The position numbers were made by a program, and so were the translations under genes. The notes below the pieces were generated by a model. It was not told the origin of the DNA and ran no database searches. It saw nothing but the letters and a program-made list of their open reading frames with translations. Below are positions 54,986-63,743 of a DNA stretch of 64,000 bases, in pieces (position 1 is the first letter of the stretch; the number at the start of each line of letters is the position of its first letter). Source of the stretch: Rhodospirillaceae bacterium (lineage in GTDB: Bacteria > Pseudomonadota > Alphaproteobacteria > Bin65). The stretch is taken from assembly GCA_028819475.1 (NCBI GenBank), contig JAPPLJ010000026.1, positions 55,453 through 119,452 of the forward strand, written 5' to 3'.

Positions 54986-56500
54986 ATGGACGGCATTAGT
55001 GCTTCGAACGATCCGACGGCCTGGAAGCCGGCGTCGCTGCGGAACAAACTGTTCATCGGCGGCCGGTGGGTCGACGGGATCGAGGGCGGCACGATCGACG
55101 TGATCAACCCGCACGACGGCTCGGTCATCACCGCGATCGCCGAAGCGACGGCAGCGGATGTCGACCGGGCGGTCGAGGCTGCGCAAAAAGCCTTCCCGGC
55201 CTGGTCGTCGATGGCGGCCATGGACCGGGGCCGGCTGCTGCTCAAGCTGGCCGACCGGATCGAGGAAGAGCAGGTCGAACTCGGCCGCCTCGAAGCCCTC
55301 AACACCGGCCATCCGTTCCGCGACACGCAGATCCTCGACGTGCCGCGCACCGCCGTCACCTACCGCTATTTCGGCGGCATGGCGGACAAGTTCGAAGGCT
55401 CGGTCATCCCGGTCGAGGCCGGATTTCTCAACTACCTGGAGCGGGAGGCGGTCGGTGTCGTCGGCCAGATCGTGCCGTGGAACTTCCCGCTCATGTTCAC
55501 GAGCTGGAAGATGGCGCCGGCGCTCGCCGCCGGGAACTGCATCGTCATCAAGCCGTCGGAGATCACGCCGCTCTCGACCCTGCGCATCGCCGAGATGATG
55601 CAGGAGGTCGGGATTCCTGACGGCGTGGTGAATGTGGTGCCCGGCTACGGCCGGACAGCCGGCGCGCGCATCGCCGAACATCCGGAGATCGCCAAGGTCG
55701 CCTTCACCGGCTCGACCGCGACCGGCCGGACCGTCGTTAAGGCCTCGGCCGGCAACCTCAAGAAGCTGCAGCTTGAACTGGGCGGCAAGGGCGCCAACAT
55801 CGTATTCGAGGACGCCTTTATCCCGGCCGCGGTCGGCGGCAGCGCCTTCGCGATCTGGCACAACCAGGGCCAGGCCTGTATCGCCGGCTCGCGCCTGATG
55901 CTGCACGAGAGCATCGCCGACGACTTCATGGAGAAATTCCTCGTCCTCACCGAATCGATCCGGCTGGGCAACCCGCTGGACCCGGCCACCGAGATGGGGC
56001 CGCTGACCTCCAGGATGCACCAGCAGCGCGTGCTGGACTATTGCGCCGTCGCCCGGGAGGAGGGCGGCGAGATCGTGACCGGCGGCGCGGCCCCGGACGA
56101 TCCGGCGCTCGCCGCCGGCTGCTACGTCCGGCCGACCGTCGTCCGCGCGAAGCCGTCGGACCGGGTGTGCCAGGAGGAGGTCTTCGGCCCGTTCGTCTCC
56201 GTCATGACGTTCAAGGACGATGCCGAGGCGCTGGAGATCGCCAACGGCACCGAATACGGGCTCGGCAGCGGCCTGTGGACCGCCGACCTCAAGCGGGCGC
56301 ACAAATTCGCCGGCGCGCTCCACGCCGGCATGGTCTGGATCAACAGCTACAAGCGGGTCAATCCCGGCTCGCCCTTCGGCGGCGTCGGCCAGTCCGGCTA
56401 CGGCCGCGAAATGGGCTTCGAGGCGATGCGCGAATACACCCATCCCAAATCGGTCTGGGTCAATGTCGACGCGCAGATCCCGCCCTATTATCCGCGCTGA
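54986..56500 (+). CDS. hapE: 4-hydroxymuconic semialdehyde dehydrogenase (HapE/PnpE type ALDH)
   Basis: NAD(P)+-dependent aldehyde dehydrogenase of 504 residues with full motifs: N166 in VPWNFP, K189 in IVIKPSE, catalytic Glu264 (LELGGKGAN) and Cys298 (NQGQACIAGS). In this operon it would oxidise 4-hydroxymuconic semialdehyde to maleylacetate. Strong GGGAGG site before ATG 54986. ALDH sequence alone does not define the substrate; the context gives the name. Confidence 0.86.
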   Translation: MDGISASNDPTAWKPASLRNKLFIGGRWVDGIEGGTIDVINPHDGSVITAIAEATAADVDRAVEAAQKAFPAWSSMAAMDRGRLLLKLADRIEEEQVELGRLEALNTGHPFRDTQILDVPRTAVTYRYFGGMADKFEGSVIPVEAGFLNYLEREAVGVVGQIVPWNFPLMFTSWKMAPALAAGNCIVIKPSEITPLSTLRIAEMMQEVGIPDGVVNVVPGYGRTAGARIAEHPEIAKVAFTGSTATGRTVVKASAGNLKKLQLELGGKGANIVFEDAFIPAAVGGSAFAIWHNQGQACIAGSRLMLHESIADDFMEKFLVLTESIRLGNPLDPATEMGPLTSRMHQQRVLDYCAVAREEGGEIVTGGAAPDDPALAAGCYVRPTVVRAKPSDRVCQEEVFGPFVSVMTFKDDAEALEIANGTEYGLGSGLWTADLKRAHKFAGALHAGMVWINSYKRVNPGSPFGGVGQSGYGREMGFEAMREYTHPKSVWVNVDAQIPPYYPR

Positions 56501-56549
56501 CGCCCGGATGCCGGCCCGATAGCAGGCCCGAGAGCAGGAGCCCCGCAGC

Positions 56550-57614
56550 GTGATCGATCCCTTCACCTATACCGGCCTGCCCGCCCGGGTCGTTTTCGGG
56601 CCGGGCCGGCGCCGGGAACTGCCGGCCGAGGTGGAGCGGCTGGGCGCCGAGCGGGCGCTCGTGATCTCGACACCCGAACAGCGCGGCGACGCCGAAATGG
56701 CCGCCGGGCTGCTGAACGGCCGCGCCGCCGGCATTCACGACAAGGCGGTCATGCACACGCCGATGGAAACGGTACACGAGGCGCGCCGCGTCGCCGACGA
56801 ACTCGACGCCGACTGCTATGTCACGGTCGGCGGCGGCACCGCCATCGGCCTCGGCAAGGGCATTGCGATTGAGTCCGAGAAGCCGGTGCTCGCCGTGCCG
56901 ACGACCTATGCCGGCTCGGAAATAACGACCATCCAGGGCTTCACCGAAGACGGCGTCAAGACGACGAAGCTCGACCCGCGGATGCTGCCTCGGACGGTGA
57001 TCTACGATCCCGAACTGACGGTCTCGCTGCCGCCGTCCTACAGCGGGCCGAGCGGCATGAACGCCATCGCCCACGCCGTCGAGGCGCTCTATGGCGAACA
57101 CGCCAACCCGGTCACCTCCCTGATCGCCGAAGAGGGCATCAGGGCGCTCGGCATCGGCCTGCCGAAGGTGTGCGCCGAACCCGGCGACCTGGACGGCCGC
57201 ACCCATGCCCTCTACGGCTCGTGGCTATGCGGCATTGCGCTGGGGGCGGGCGGCATGGCCCTGCATCACAAGCTGTGCCATGTCGTAGGCGGCAGCTTCG
57301 GCCTGGCCCACGCGCCGACCCACACCGTCATCCTGCCCCACGCCATGGCCTATAACGCGCCGGCCGCCAAAGCCGCCATGGCGCGGGTCTGCCGGGCGCT
57401 AGGCGCGGCGAATGCGCCCCGGGCCGTCTACGACCTGATCGGCGCGATCGGCGCGCCCGTGGCGCTGAAGGACATCGGCATGCCCGAGGACGGCCTCGAC
57501 CGCGCCGCCGACCTGGCGGTGCGCAATCCGTATTACAATCCGCGCGCGATCACCCGCGACGGTATCCGCAATCTGCTGGACGACGCCTTTCACGGGCGCC
57601 GGCCGGCAGCCTAA
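56550..57614 (+). CDS. hapF: maleylacetate reductase (HapF/PnpF type)
   Basis: Iron-alcohol-dehydrogenase family enzyme of 354 residues reducing maleylacetate to 3-oxoadipate with NAD(P)H. The nucleotide motif is GGGTAIGLGK (94-103). The maleylacetate reductase block MALHHKLCHVVGGSFGLAHA follows, with PTHTVILPHAMAYN giving His residues 239, 240, 244, 254, 258 and 264. The start is GTG 56550. It completes the hydroquinone pathway to a beta-ketoadipate intermediate. Confidence 0.92.
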   Translation: MIDPFTYTGLPARVVFGPGRRRELPAEVERLGAERALVISTPEQRGDAEMAAGLLNGRAAGIHDKAVMHTPMETVHEARRVADELDADCYVTVGGGTAIGLGKGIAIESEKPVLAVPTTYAGSEITTIQGFTEDGVKTTKLDPRMLPRTVIYDPELTVSLPPSYSGPSGMNAIAHAVEALYGEHANPVTSLIAEEGIRALGIGLPKVCAEPGDLDGRTHALYGSWLCGIALGAGGMALHHKLCHVVGGSFGLAHAPTHTVILPHAMAYNAPAAKAAMARVCRALGAANAPRAVYDLIGAIGAPVALKDIGMPEDGLDRAADLAVRNPYYNPRAITRDGIRNLLDDAFHGRRPAA

Positions 57615-57659
57615 GCAATCCCAACCCGCACTATGCTTCAAGACAGGAGGAAACCCGGG

Positions 57660-58949
57660 ATGAGTGACATGACCAAGACGACGCTATCGCGGCGTCACGC
57701 CCTGCAGATCGGCGCCGGCGCGGCGGCGGCCTCGGCCATCGGCGCCCCGGCGGCGCTGGCCGCATCCAAGACCGTCAAGATCGGCTTCGTGAGCCCGAAG
57801 ACCGGGCCGCTGGCGCCGTTCGGCGAGGCCGACCGCTTCGTGATCGACAAGGTCCGCGAGGCGCTCAAGGGCGGCGTCAAGTCCGGCGGCAAGACCTACA
57901 ATATCGAGATTATCGAGAAGGACAGCCAGTCCAACCCGAACCGCGCCGCCGCCGTCGCCGCCGACCTGATCCTGAAGGACGAGGTCCATCTGATGCTGGT
58001 CGGCTCGACGCCGGAAACCACCAACCCGGTCGGCGACCAGTGCGAGGCCAACGACGTGCCCTGCATCTCGTCGCTAGCGCCCTGGCAGCCCTGGTTCTTC
58101 ACGCGCGGCGGCAAGCCGGGCGAGGGCTTCAAATGGACCTACCACTTCTTCTGGGGGCTGGAAGACGTGATCGCCGTGTTCACCAACATGTGGTCCAAGG
58201 TCTCGACCAACAAATCCGTCGGCGCCCTGTTCCCGAACGACGGCGACGGCAACGCCTGGGGCGACAAGAAGCTCGGCTTCCCGCCGGTCCTCGCCAAGAA
58301 GGGCTATACGCTTACCGACCCCGGCCGCTACCAGAACCTGAACGACAACTTCTCGAACTACATCGATGCGTTCAAGAAGGCGAAGGCCGAGATCGTCACC
58401 GGCGTGATGATCCCGCCGGACTTCATCACCTTCTGGACCCAGGCCCAGCAGCAGGGTTTCGCGCCGAAGGCCGTCTCGGTCGGCAAGGCGCTGCTCTACC
58501 CGGTCGTGATCGAGAGCATGGGCAAGAATGCGCACAACCTCTCGTCCGAGGTGTGGTGGACGCCGACCCATCCGTTCAAATCGTCGATCACCGGCGAGTC
58601 GGCCGGCGCCTTCGCCCAGTCCTACACGGCCGGCACCGGGAAGCAGTGGACCCAGGTCATCGGCTTTGTCCACGCGCTGTTTGAGGTCGCCGTGGACGTC
58701 GTCAAGCGGTCCGCGGACCCGACCGACAACGAGGCCAACCTGAAGGCGCTGACGGCGACCAAGGCCAGCACCATCGTCGGCCCGGTCGACTGGACGAAGG
58801 GCGGCCCGTTCGCGAACGTGTCGAAGACCCCGCTGGTCGGCGGCCAGTGGCGCTATGTGAACCAGAAGTTCAAATACGACCTGGTCATCACGGCGAACGA
58901 GACCGCCCCGATCATCCCGGCGGGCGGCAAGATGGAGCCGATTTCGTAG
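57660..58949 (+). CDS. branched-chain amino acid-type ABC transporter receptor (Tat signal)
   Basis: Periplasmic binding protein of the Liv/aromatic-acid class, 429 residues. A twin-arginine signal (LSRRHALQIGAGAAAAS) precedes KTVKIGFVSPKTGPLAPFGEADRF, the family N-terminus. ATG 57660 follows AGGAGG; ATG 57633 overlaps no ribosome site. It heads the Liv-type genes that follow and is 45 bases after hapF, so the importer is likely co-expressed with ring cleavage. An aromatic ligand is plausible. Confidence 0.9.
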   Translation: MSDMTKTTLSRRHALQIGAGAAAASAIGAPAALAASKTVKIGFVSPKTGPLAPFGEADRFVIDKVREALKGGVKSGGKTYNIEIIEKDSQSNPNRAAAVAADLILKDEVHLMLVGSTPETTNPVGDQCEANDVPCISSLAPWQPWFFTRGGKPGEGFKWTYHFFWGLEDVIAVFTNMWSKVSTNKSVGALFPNDGDGNAWGDKKLGFPPVLAKKGYTLTDPGRYQNLNDNFSNYIDAFKKAKAEIVTGVMIPPDFITFWTQAQQQGFAPKAVSVGKALLYPVVIESMGKNAHNLSSEVWWTPTHPFKSSITGESAGAFAQSYTAGTGKQWTQVIGFVHALFEVAVDVVKRSADPTDNEANLKALTATKASTIVGPVDWTKGGPFANVSKTPLVGGQWRYVNQKFKYDLVITANETAPIIPAGGKMEPIS

Positions 58950-58950
58950 C

Positions 58951-59109
58951 CCTTCGAGACGAGGTTTCGAGACGCAGTCCTGCGGACTGCTCCTCAACCT
59001 CTCCTCAGGATGAAGGGAAAATGGAGGCAAGCCGCCTTACACATCTCTTCATCCTGAGGAGGCCATTGAGGAGGCGCGAAGCGCCGTCTCGAAATGGCCG
59101 TCTCGAAGG
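58951..59109. repeat. palindromic dispersed repeat, copy B
   Basis: A 159-base copy of the element at 54801, starting one base after the receptor stop codon. The outer arms CCTTCGAGACG and CGTCTCGAAGG are perfect. Inner arms CTCTCCTCAGGATGAAG and CTTCATCCTGAGGAGG also pair. It separates the receptor gene from livG and may act as a processing or stabilising hairpin inside the operon. Confidence 0.85.
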
Positions 59110-59147
59110 CCGGCCGGCCAGGACCGCGAGGGGACCCGTACGAAACC

Positions 59148-59870
59148 ATGCCGCAGATCGAGCTGCATAACGCGCGCAAGTCGTTCGGGTCGCTGGTCGT
59201 GATCGACGATCTCAGCATGCATCTGGACGAGGGCGAGGCGCTCGGCGTGATCGGGCCGAACGGCGCCGGCAAGACGACGCTGTTCAACCTGATCAGCGGC
59301 GGCCTGGCGCCGGACGCCGGGCGGATCGCCTTCGACGGCGCGGACATCACGAAGCTGTCCGCCCACGAGCGCTGCCGCAGGGGCATCGGGCGCTCCTATC
59401 AGATTCCGCACCCCTTCGTCGGCATGACGGTGTTCGAGAATCTGCTGGTCGGGGCCGCTTTCGGTACCGGCAAGGCAGAATCCCAGTGTTACGGGCCGTG
59501 CGCGGAGATCCTCGAAAAGACCGGGCTGATCGCCAAGGCCAACGCGCTGGCCGGCAGCCTGTCGCTGCTCGAGCGCAAGCGGCTCGAACTGGCCCGCGCG
59601 CTGGCCTCCGACCCCAGGGTGCTTCTGCTCGACGAGATCGCCGGCGGCCTGACCGAAGACGAGTGCTTCGCTCTTGTCGACACGATCCGCGAAATCCGTG
59701 CCGGCGGCGTCTCGATCGTCTGGATCGAGCATATCGTGCATGCGCTGCTCTCGGTCGTGGACCGGCTGATCGTGATCAATTTCGGCGTGAAGATCGACGA
59801 CGGCGATCCCCACGCGGTGATGAACAGCGCCCAGGTGCAGGAAATCTACATGGGGATCGGTGCGGAATGA
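59148..59870 (+). CDS. livG: Liv-type ABC transporter ATP-binding protein LivG
   Basis: ATPase of 240 residues. Walker A is GPNGAGKT (36-43) and Walker B is LLLLDEIAGG. The signature region reads LSLLERKRLELARAL (138-152), lacking the glycine of LSGGQ; other LivG-like proteins show similar relaxed signatures. ATG 59148 is the family start. It is coupled to livF by an ATGA overlap. Confidence 0.93.
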   Translation: MPQIELHNARKSFGSLVVIDDLSMHLDEGEALGVIGPNGAGKTTLFNLISGGLAPDAGRIAFDGADITKLSAHERCRRGIGRSYQIPHPFVGMTVFENLLVGAAFGTGKAESQCYGPCAEILEKTGLIAKANALAGSLSLLERKRLELARALASDPRVLLLDEIAGGLTEDECFALVDTIREIRAGGVSIVWIEHIVHALLSVVDRLIVINFGVKIDDGDPHAVMNSAQVQEIYMGIGAE

Positions 59871-60577
59871 GCCTGCTCGAAACCCGCGGCCTCACGGCCT
59901 TCTACGGCGATTTCCAGGCCCTGTTCGGCATCGATTTCGCGATCGCGGAAGGCGAGACCGTCGCTATCATCGGCTCCAACGGCGCCGGCAAGTCGACCTT
60001 CCTGCGCAGCCTGACCGGCCTGCTCGCCAACGCCGCCGAGGCCATCCATTTCAACGGGCAGCCGATCGGCGACCTGCCGGCCAACCGGATCGTCGGCCTC
60101 GGCATCGCCATGGTGCCCGAGGGCCGCAAGCTGTTCCCCTCGCTTACTGTCGAGGAAAACCTGAAGATCGGCGCCTACAGCGGCCGGAGCGGAGACTGGT
60201 CGGTCGACCGGATCCTCGACCTGTTCCCCTTCATGCAGGAACGCCGCCGGACGCCGGCGACGGCGCTTTCCGGCGGCCAGCAGCAGATGGTCGCCATCGG
60301 CCGGGCGCTGATGTCGAACCCCGAACTGCTGCTGTGCGACGAGATCAGCCTCGGCCTCGCGCCGACGATCATCAAGGACATCTACGACGCCCTGCCCGCC
60401 ATTCAGGAGGCCGGCACCACCGTCGTCGTGGTCGAGCAGGATATCCAGCAGGCCATGGCGGTCTCGGACCGGGTCTACTGTTTCATGGAGGGGCGCGTCA
60501 CGCTGGAGGGCCCGCCCGACGAACTCAGCCACGACGCCATCCGGGAAGCCTATTTCGGGCTCAAGGGCGCCGCCTGA
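59867..60577 (+). CDS. livF: Liv-type ABC transporter ATP-binding protein LivF
   Basis: ATPase of 236 residues with Walker A GSNGAGKST, a canonical LSGGQQQMVAIGRAL signature and Walker B LLLCDEISLGLAP. Its stop overlaps the ATG of a mini-ORF chain leading to livH. Confidence 0.95.
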   Translation: MSLLETRGLTAFYGDFQALFGIDFAIAEGETVAIIGSNGAGKSTFLRSLTGLLANAAEAIHFNGQPIGDLPANRIVGLGIAMVPEGRKLFPSLTVEENLKIGAYSGRSGDWSVDRILDLFPFMQERRRTPATALSGGQQQMVAIGRALMSNPELLLCDEISLGLAPTIIKDIYDALPAIQEAGTTVVVVEQDIQQAMAVSDRVYCFMEGRVTLEGPPDELSHDAIREAYFGLKGAA

Positions 60578-60611
60578 TGGAACGGGCCGACTGATGGAAC
60601 GGATCGACTGA
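60577..60611 (+). other. chain of two 5-codon mini-ORFs between livF and livH
   Basis: The livF TGA overlaps ATG 60577, which encodes MERAD; its TGA overlaps ATG 60594, which encodes MERID; that TGA overlaps the livH ATG at 60611. The two units are a 17-base tandem duplication (TGATGGAACGG then GCCGAC or ATCGAC). The layout would allow stop-start reinitiation from livF to livH. Confidence 0.6.
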
Positions 60612-61477
60612 TGGACTGGGTCAACGCCGTCATACAGGGCGTTCTGGTCGGCGGGCTGTACGCGCTCTTCGCCACCGGCCTGTCGCTCATCTTCGGCGTG
60701 ATGCGGCTGGTCAACATCGCCCATGGCGACCTGATCGTGCTGTCGAGCTTCCTCGGCCTGGCGATCGTCAGCGGCCTCGGCCTGCATCCGCTGATCTGCC
60801 TGCTGATCGTCGTGCCGCTGATGTTCGCGATCGGCTATGCGCTCCAGCGCGGCGTGCTCAACTTCACCCTGGGGCCGGATATCCTGCCGCCCCTGCTCGT
60901 CACCTTCGGCCTGTCGATCATCATCCAGAACGCGCTGCTGGAAATCTTCTCGGCGGACAGCCAGAAGCTGCCGGCCGGCGCCCTCCAGACGGCGAGCCTC
61001 CAGATCGTCGAGGGGCTGGCGGTCGGCGTGTTCCCGATGATCGTGTTCGCCTGCGCTATCGCGGTGATCGCCGGCCTGCAATTCCTGTTCTACCGCACCG
61101 CCTTGGGCAGCGCCTTCCGGGCGACCTCCGACGATGCGGACACGGCCCGCCTGATGGGCATCGACAACCGCCACATCTTCGCCCTCGCCATGGCGATCTC
61201 GCTCGCGGTCGTGGCGCTCGCCGGCGTGTTCCTCGGCATGCGCACCTCCTTCGATCCCAGCATCGGACCGGGCCGGCTGATCTACGCCTTCGAGGCGGTC
61301 ATCATCGGCGGGCTGGGCAGCCTGTGGGGCACGCTGGCCGGCGGCATCATCCTCGGCGTCTCCCAGATCGTCGGCGGCAAGCTGTTCCCCGGCGCCGACC
61401 AGCTCGCCGGCCATGTCGTGTTCCTGATCCTCCTGGTGGTCCGGCCGCGGGGCCTGTTCCCCCGGGCGGTCGACTGA
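60611..61477 (+). CDS. livH: Liv-type ABC transporter permease LivH
   Basis: Permease of 288 residues. The N-terminal VLVGGLYALFATGLSLIFGV and RLVNIAHGDLIVLSSFLG are LivH signatures. The EAA-like loop is RATSDDADTARLMGIDNRHI, and YAFEAVIIGGLGSLWGTLAG ends the core. Confidence 0.95.
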   Translation: MDWVNAVIQGVLVGGLYALFATGLSLIFGVMRLVNIAHGDLIVLSSFLGLAIVSGLGLHPLICLLIVVPLMFAIGYALQRGVLNFTLGPDILPPLLVTFGLSIIIQNALLEIFSADSQKLPAGALQTASLQIVEGLAVGVFPMIVFACAIAVIAGLQFLFYRTALGSAFRATSDDADTARLMGIDNRHIFALAMAISLAVVALAGVFLGMRTSFDPSIGPGRLIYAFEAVIIGGLGSLWGTLAGGIILGVSQIVGGKLFPGADQLAGHVVFLILLVVRPRGLFPRAVD

Positions 61478-61488
61478 GGCCGCGGCAC

Positions 61489-62526
61489 ATGGCGGATACC
61501 GCGCAATACCGCGTCGCGACGGCGACCCGCACGAGCCGGATCGGCCTGCTGGTCCTGCTCGCCGGCGTCGTCTTCCTGGCGGCGACGCCCCTCTGGGGCG
61601 GCCGGGCCGAAATGCGGCTGGTGGTCGAGTTCTGCTATTTCCTGGCGCTGGCGCAGATGTGGAACCTGCTGGCGGGCTATGCCGGGCTGGTCTCGGTCGG
61701 CCAGCAGGCCTTCGTCGGCCTCGGCGGCTATGCGCTGTTCGTCTTCTCGATCTGGCTGGGCGTCCATCCGCTGCTGGCGCTGCCGCTGGCCGCCGTGGCC
61801 GCGGCCCTGTTCGCCATTCCGACTGCGCTCATCGTGTTCCGGCTGCGCGGCGCCTATTTCGCCATCGGCACCTGGGTGACGGCGGAGGTCTACCGCCTCA
61901 GCTTCGCCCAGGTCTCCGACCTCGGCGGCGGCTCCGGCATGAGCCTGCCGATCGGCGTCATCAAGGCGGTCGCCGGCAGCCGGTCGGAACGGGAACTGGT
62001 GGTCTTCGCGATCGGCATCGCGGTCGCCGTGGCCTCGACCGGTATCGTTTACTGGATGCTGCGCTCGCGCTACGGGCTGGGGCTCACCGCCATCCGCGAC
62101 AGCGAGGCGGCCTCGGAAAGCCTGGGCGTCAACAATTTCCGCACCAAGCTCTACGTTTATGTGCTGGCGGCCTCGATCACCGGCTTCATCGGCGCGCTGA
62201 TCTATCTGCAGAAATTCCGCATCGCGCCGGACGCCGCCTTCAGCCTGATCGACTGGACCGCCTATGTCATCTTCATCGTGGTGATCGGCGGCATCGGGCG
62301 GATCGAGGGGCCGATCGTCGGCACCATCGTCTTCTTCATCTTGCGGGAATTTCTCGCCGACCTGGGCAGCTGGTACCTGATGATCCTCGGCCTGGTCGCC
62401 GTCGTCATCATGCTGCGCGCGCCGCAGGGCATCTGGGGCCTGCTCGCCGCGCGCTTCGACCTGCATTTCTTCCCGGTCCAGAGGCGGCTCTATCTGCGCG
62501 ACGGCCGCCCGCCGGGCAGTCCGTAA
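61489..62526 (+). CDS. livM: Liv-type ABC transporter permease LivM
   Basis: Permease of 345 residues. Typical motifs are WNLLAGYAGLVSVGQQAFVG, LRGAYFAIGTWV, and the loop GLTAIRDSEAASESLGVN. IGGIGRIEGPIVGTIVFF closes the core. It lies 11 bases after livH. Confidence 0.95.
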   Translation: MADTAQYRVATATRTSRIGLLVLLAGVVFLAATPLWGGRAEMRLVVEFCYFLALAQMWNLLAGYAGLVSVGQQAFVGLGGYALFVFSIWLGVHPLLALPLAAVAAALFAIPTALIVFRLRGAYFAIGTWVTAEVYRLSFAQVSDLGGGSGMSLPIGVIKAVAGSRSERELVVFAIGIAVAVASTGIVYWMLRSRYGLGLTAIRDSEAASESLGVNNFRTKLYVYVLAASITGFIGALIYLQKFRIAPDAAFSLIDWTAYVIFIVVIGGIGRIEGPIVGTIVFFILREFLADLGSWYLMILGLVAVVIMLRAPQGIWGLLAARFDLHFFPVQRRLYLRDGRPPGSP

Positions 62527-62538
62527 CGGGATGCGGGC

Positions 62539-62952
62539 ATGACGGTACGCTTCGACCGGCCGTGGTACAGCCGCCCCTTCGCGCCGTCGCCCGGCGACCG
62601 GCTGTGCGCCGCGGCGGAAATCGGCGCCGGCGAGGCGCGCGCGTTCACCTGGGGCGAGGGCAAGACGGCGTTCGACCTGATCCTGGTCGGTACGGAGGGC
62701 GGGCCGCGCGCCTACATCAACCAGTGCCCGCATTTCAAGATCCGGATGACCGCCCGGCCCGACGAGCTGCTGAATTCCGACGGCCTGATCCAGTGCGCCT
62801 GGCACTATGCCTGCTTCCGGCCGGTCGACGGCCATTGCGTCTCCGGCCCGGTCGAGGGCTATGCGCTCAACGCCGTGCCGGTCGAGGTGCGCGGCGGCGC
62901 GGTGGTGATCGGCGATCCGGAACCGGAGGCCCGGGCGGAGAGCGCGGCATGA
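62539..62952 (+). CDS. Rieske-type [2Fe-2S] ferredoxin
   Basis: A 137-residue single-domain Rieske protein. Ligands are Cys63 and His65 (CPHF) and Cys86 and His89 (CAWH); the 20-residue gap between the two pairs is longer than the common 15-17. It could donate electrons to an oxygenase or keep the Fe(II) of the hydroquinone dioxygenase reduced; neither partner is proven. Its stop overlaps the regulator start (ATGA). Confidence 0.88.
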   Translation: MTVRFDRPWYSRPFAPSPGDRLCAAAEIGAGEARAFTWGEGKTAFDLILVGTEGGPRAYINQCPHFKIRMTARPDELLNSDGLIQCAWHYACFRPVDGHCVSGPVEGYALNAVPVEVRGGAVVIGDPEPEARAESAA

Positions 62953-63743
62953 ACCGGCCGGAGAGCGCGTATCCCGCCCGGCCGCCAGCCGCCGACCGGG
63001 AACGGGTTCGTTCGCTGGCCCGCGGCCTGGCGGTGATCCAGGCCTTCGGGCCGGAGCGGCCGTCGATGACGCTCACCGAAGTTTCCGCCGCCACCGGCAT
63101 GACACGGGCCGCGGCGCGCCGCTTCCTGCTCACCCTGGAAGACCTCGGCTTCGTCGCGTCCGACGGCAAGCATTTCTCGCTGACGCCCCACATCCTGCGT
63201 CTCGGCTATGCCTATCTCTCCTCCATGAGCTGGTGGCATATCGCCCAGCCCTTCATGGAGCAGGTCGCCCTCACGGTGCAGGAAAGCTGTTCGGCGGCGG
63301 TGCTGGACGGCGACGAGATCGTCTATGTTGCGCGCGTCCCGGCGACCCGGATCATGGCGGTCAATCTCAGCATCGGCACGCGCCTGCCGGCTTACTGCAC
63401 GTCGCTCGGCCGGGTGCTGCTGGCCCACCGCCCGCCGGACTGGCTGGACGGCTACCTGGCGCGGACGACGCCGGCGAAACGGGCGCCGCGCACGATTACC
63501 GACCCCGACCGCCTGCGCGCCGAGATCGACAAGGTACGGGCCCGGGGCTTCTGCCTGGTCGACGAGGAACTGGAGCCCGGCGTCCGCTCCATCGCCGTGC
63601 CGCTCTTCGACCGCACGGGCGCCTGCATCGCCGCGCTCAATATCGGGGGCGCCGCCGCACGCACGCCGGTTCAGCGCATGCTCGACGTCTATCTTCCCGC
63701 GCTCCGTGACGCTGTACGCAAGACGACGGAAGCGCTGCCGTAG
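62949..63743 (+). CDS. IclR-family regulator, PcaR/PobR-like
   Basis: Transcription factor of 264 residues. The winged helix (TLTEVSAATGMTRAAARRFL, 41-60) is followed by the IclR effector domain (ESCSAAVLDGDEIVYVARVP to the C-terminus). The sequence RGLAVIQAFGPERPSMTLTEV is typical of the PcaR/PcaU/PobR branch that senses aromatic catabolites. It is the last gene of the run and probably controls the promoter at 53157 through the tandem palindromes there. Confidence 0.9.
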   Translation: MNRPESAYPARPPAADRERVRSLARGLAVIQAFGPERPSMTLTEVSAATGMTRAAARRFLLTLEDLGFVASDGKHFSLTPHILRLGYAYLSSMSWWHIAQPFMEQVALTVQESCSAAVLDGDEIVYVARVPATRIMAVNLSIGTRLPAYCTSLGRVLLAHRPPDWLDGYLARTTPAKRAPRTITDPDRLRAEIDKVRARGFCLVDEELEPGVRSIAVPLFDRTGACIAALNIGGAAARTPVQRMLDVYLPALRDAVRKTTEALP

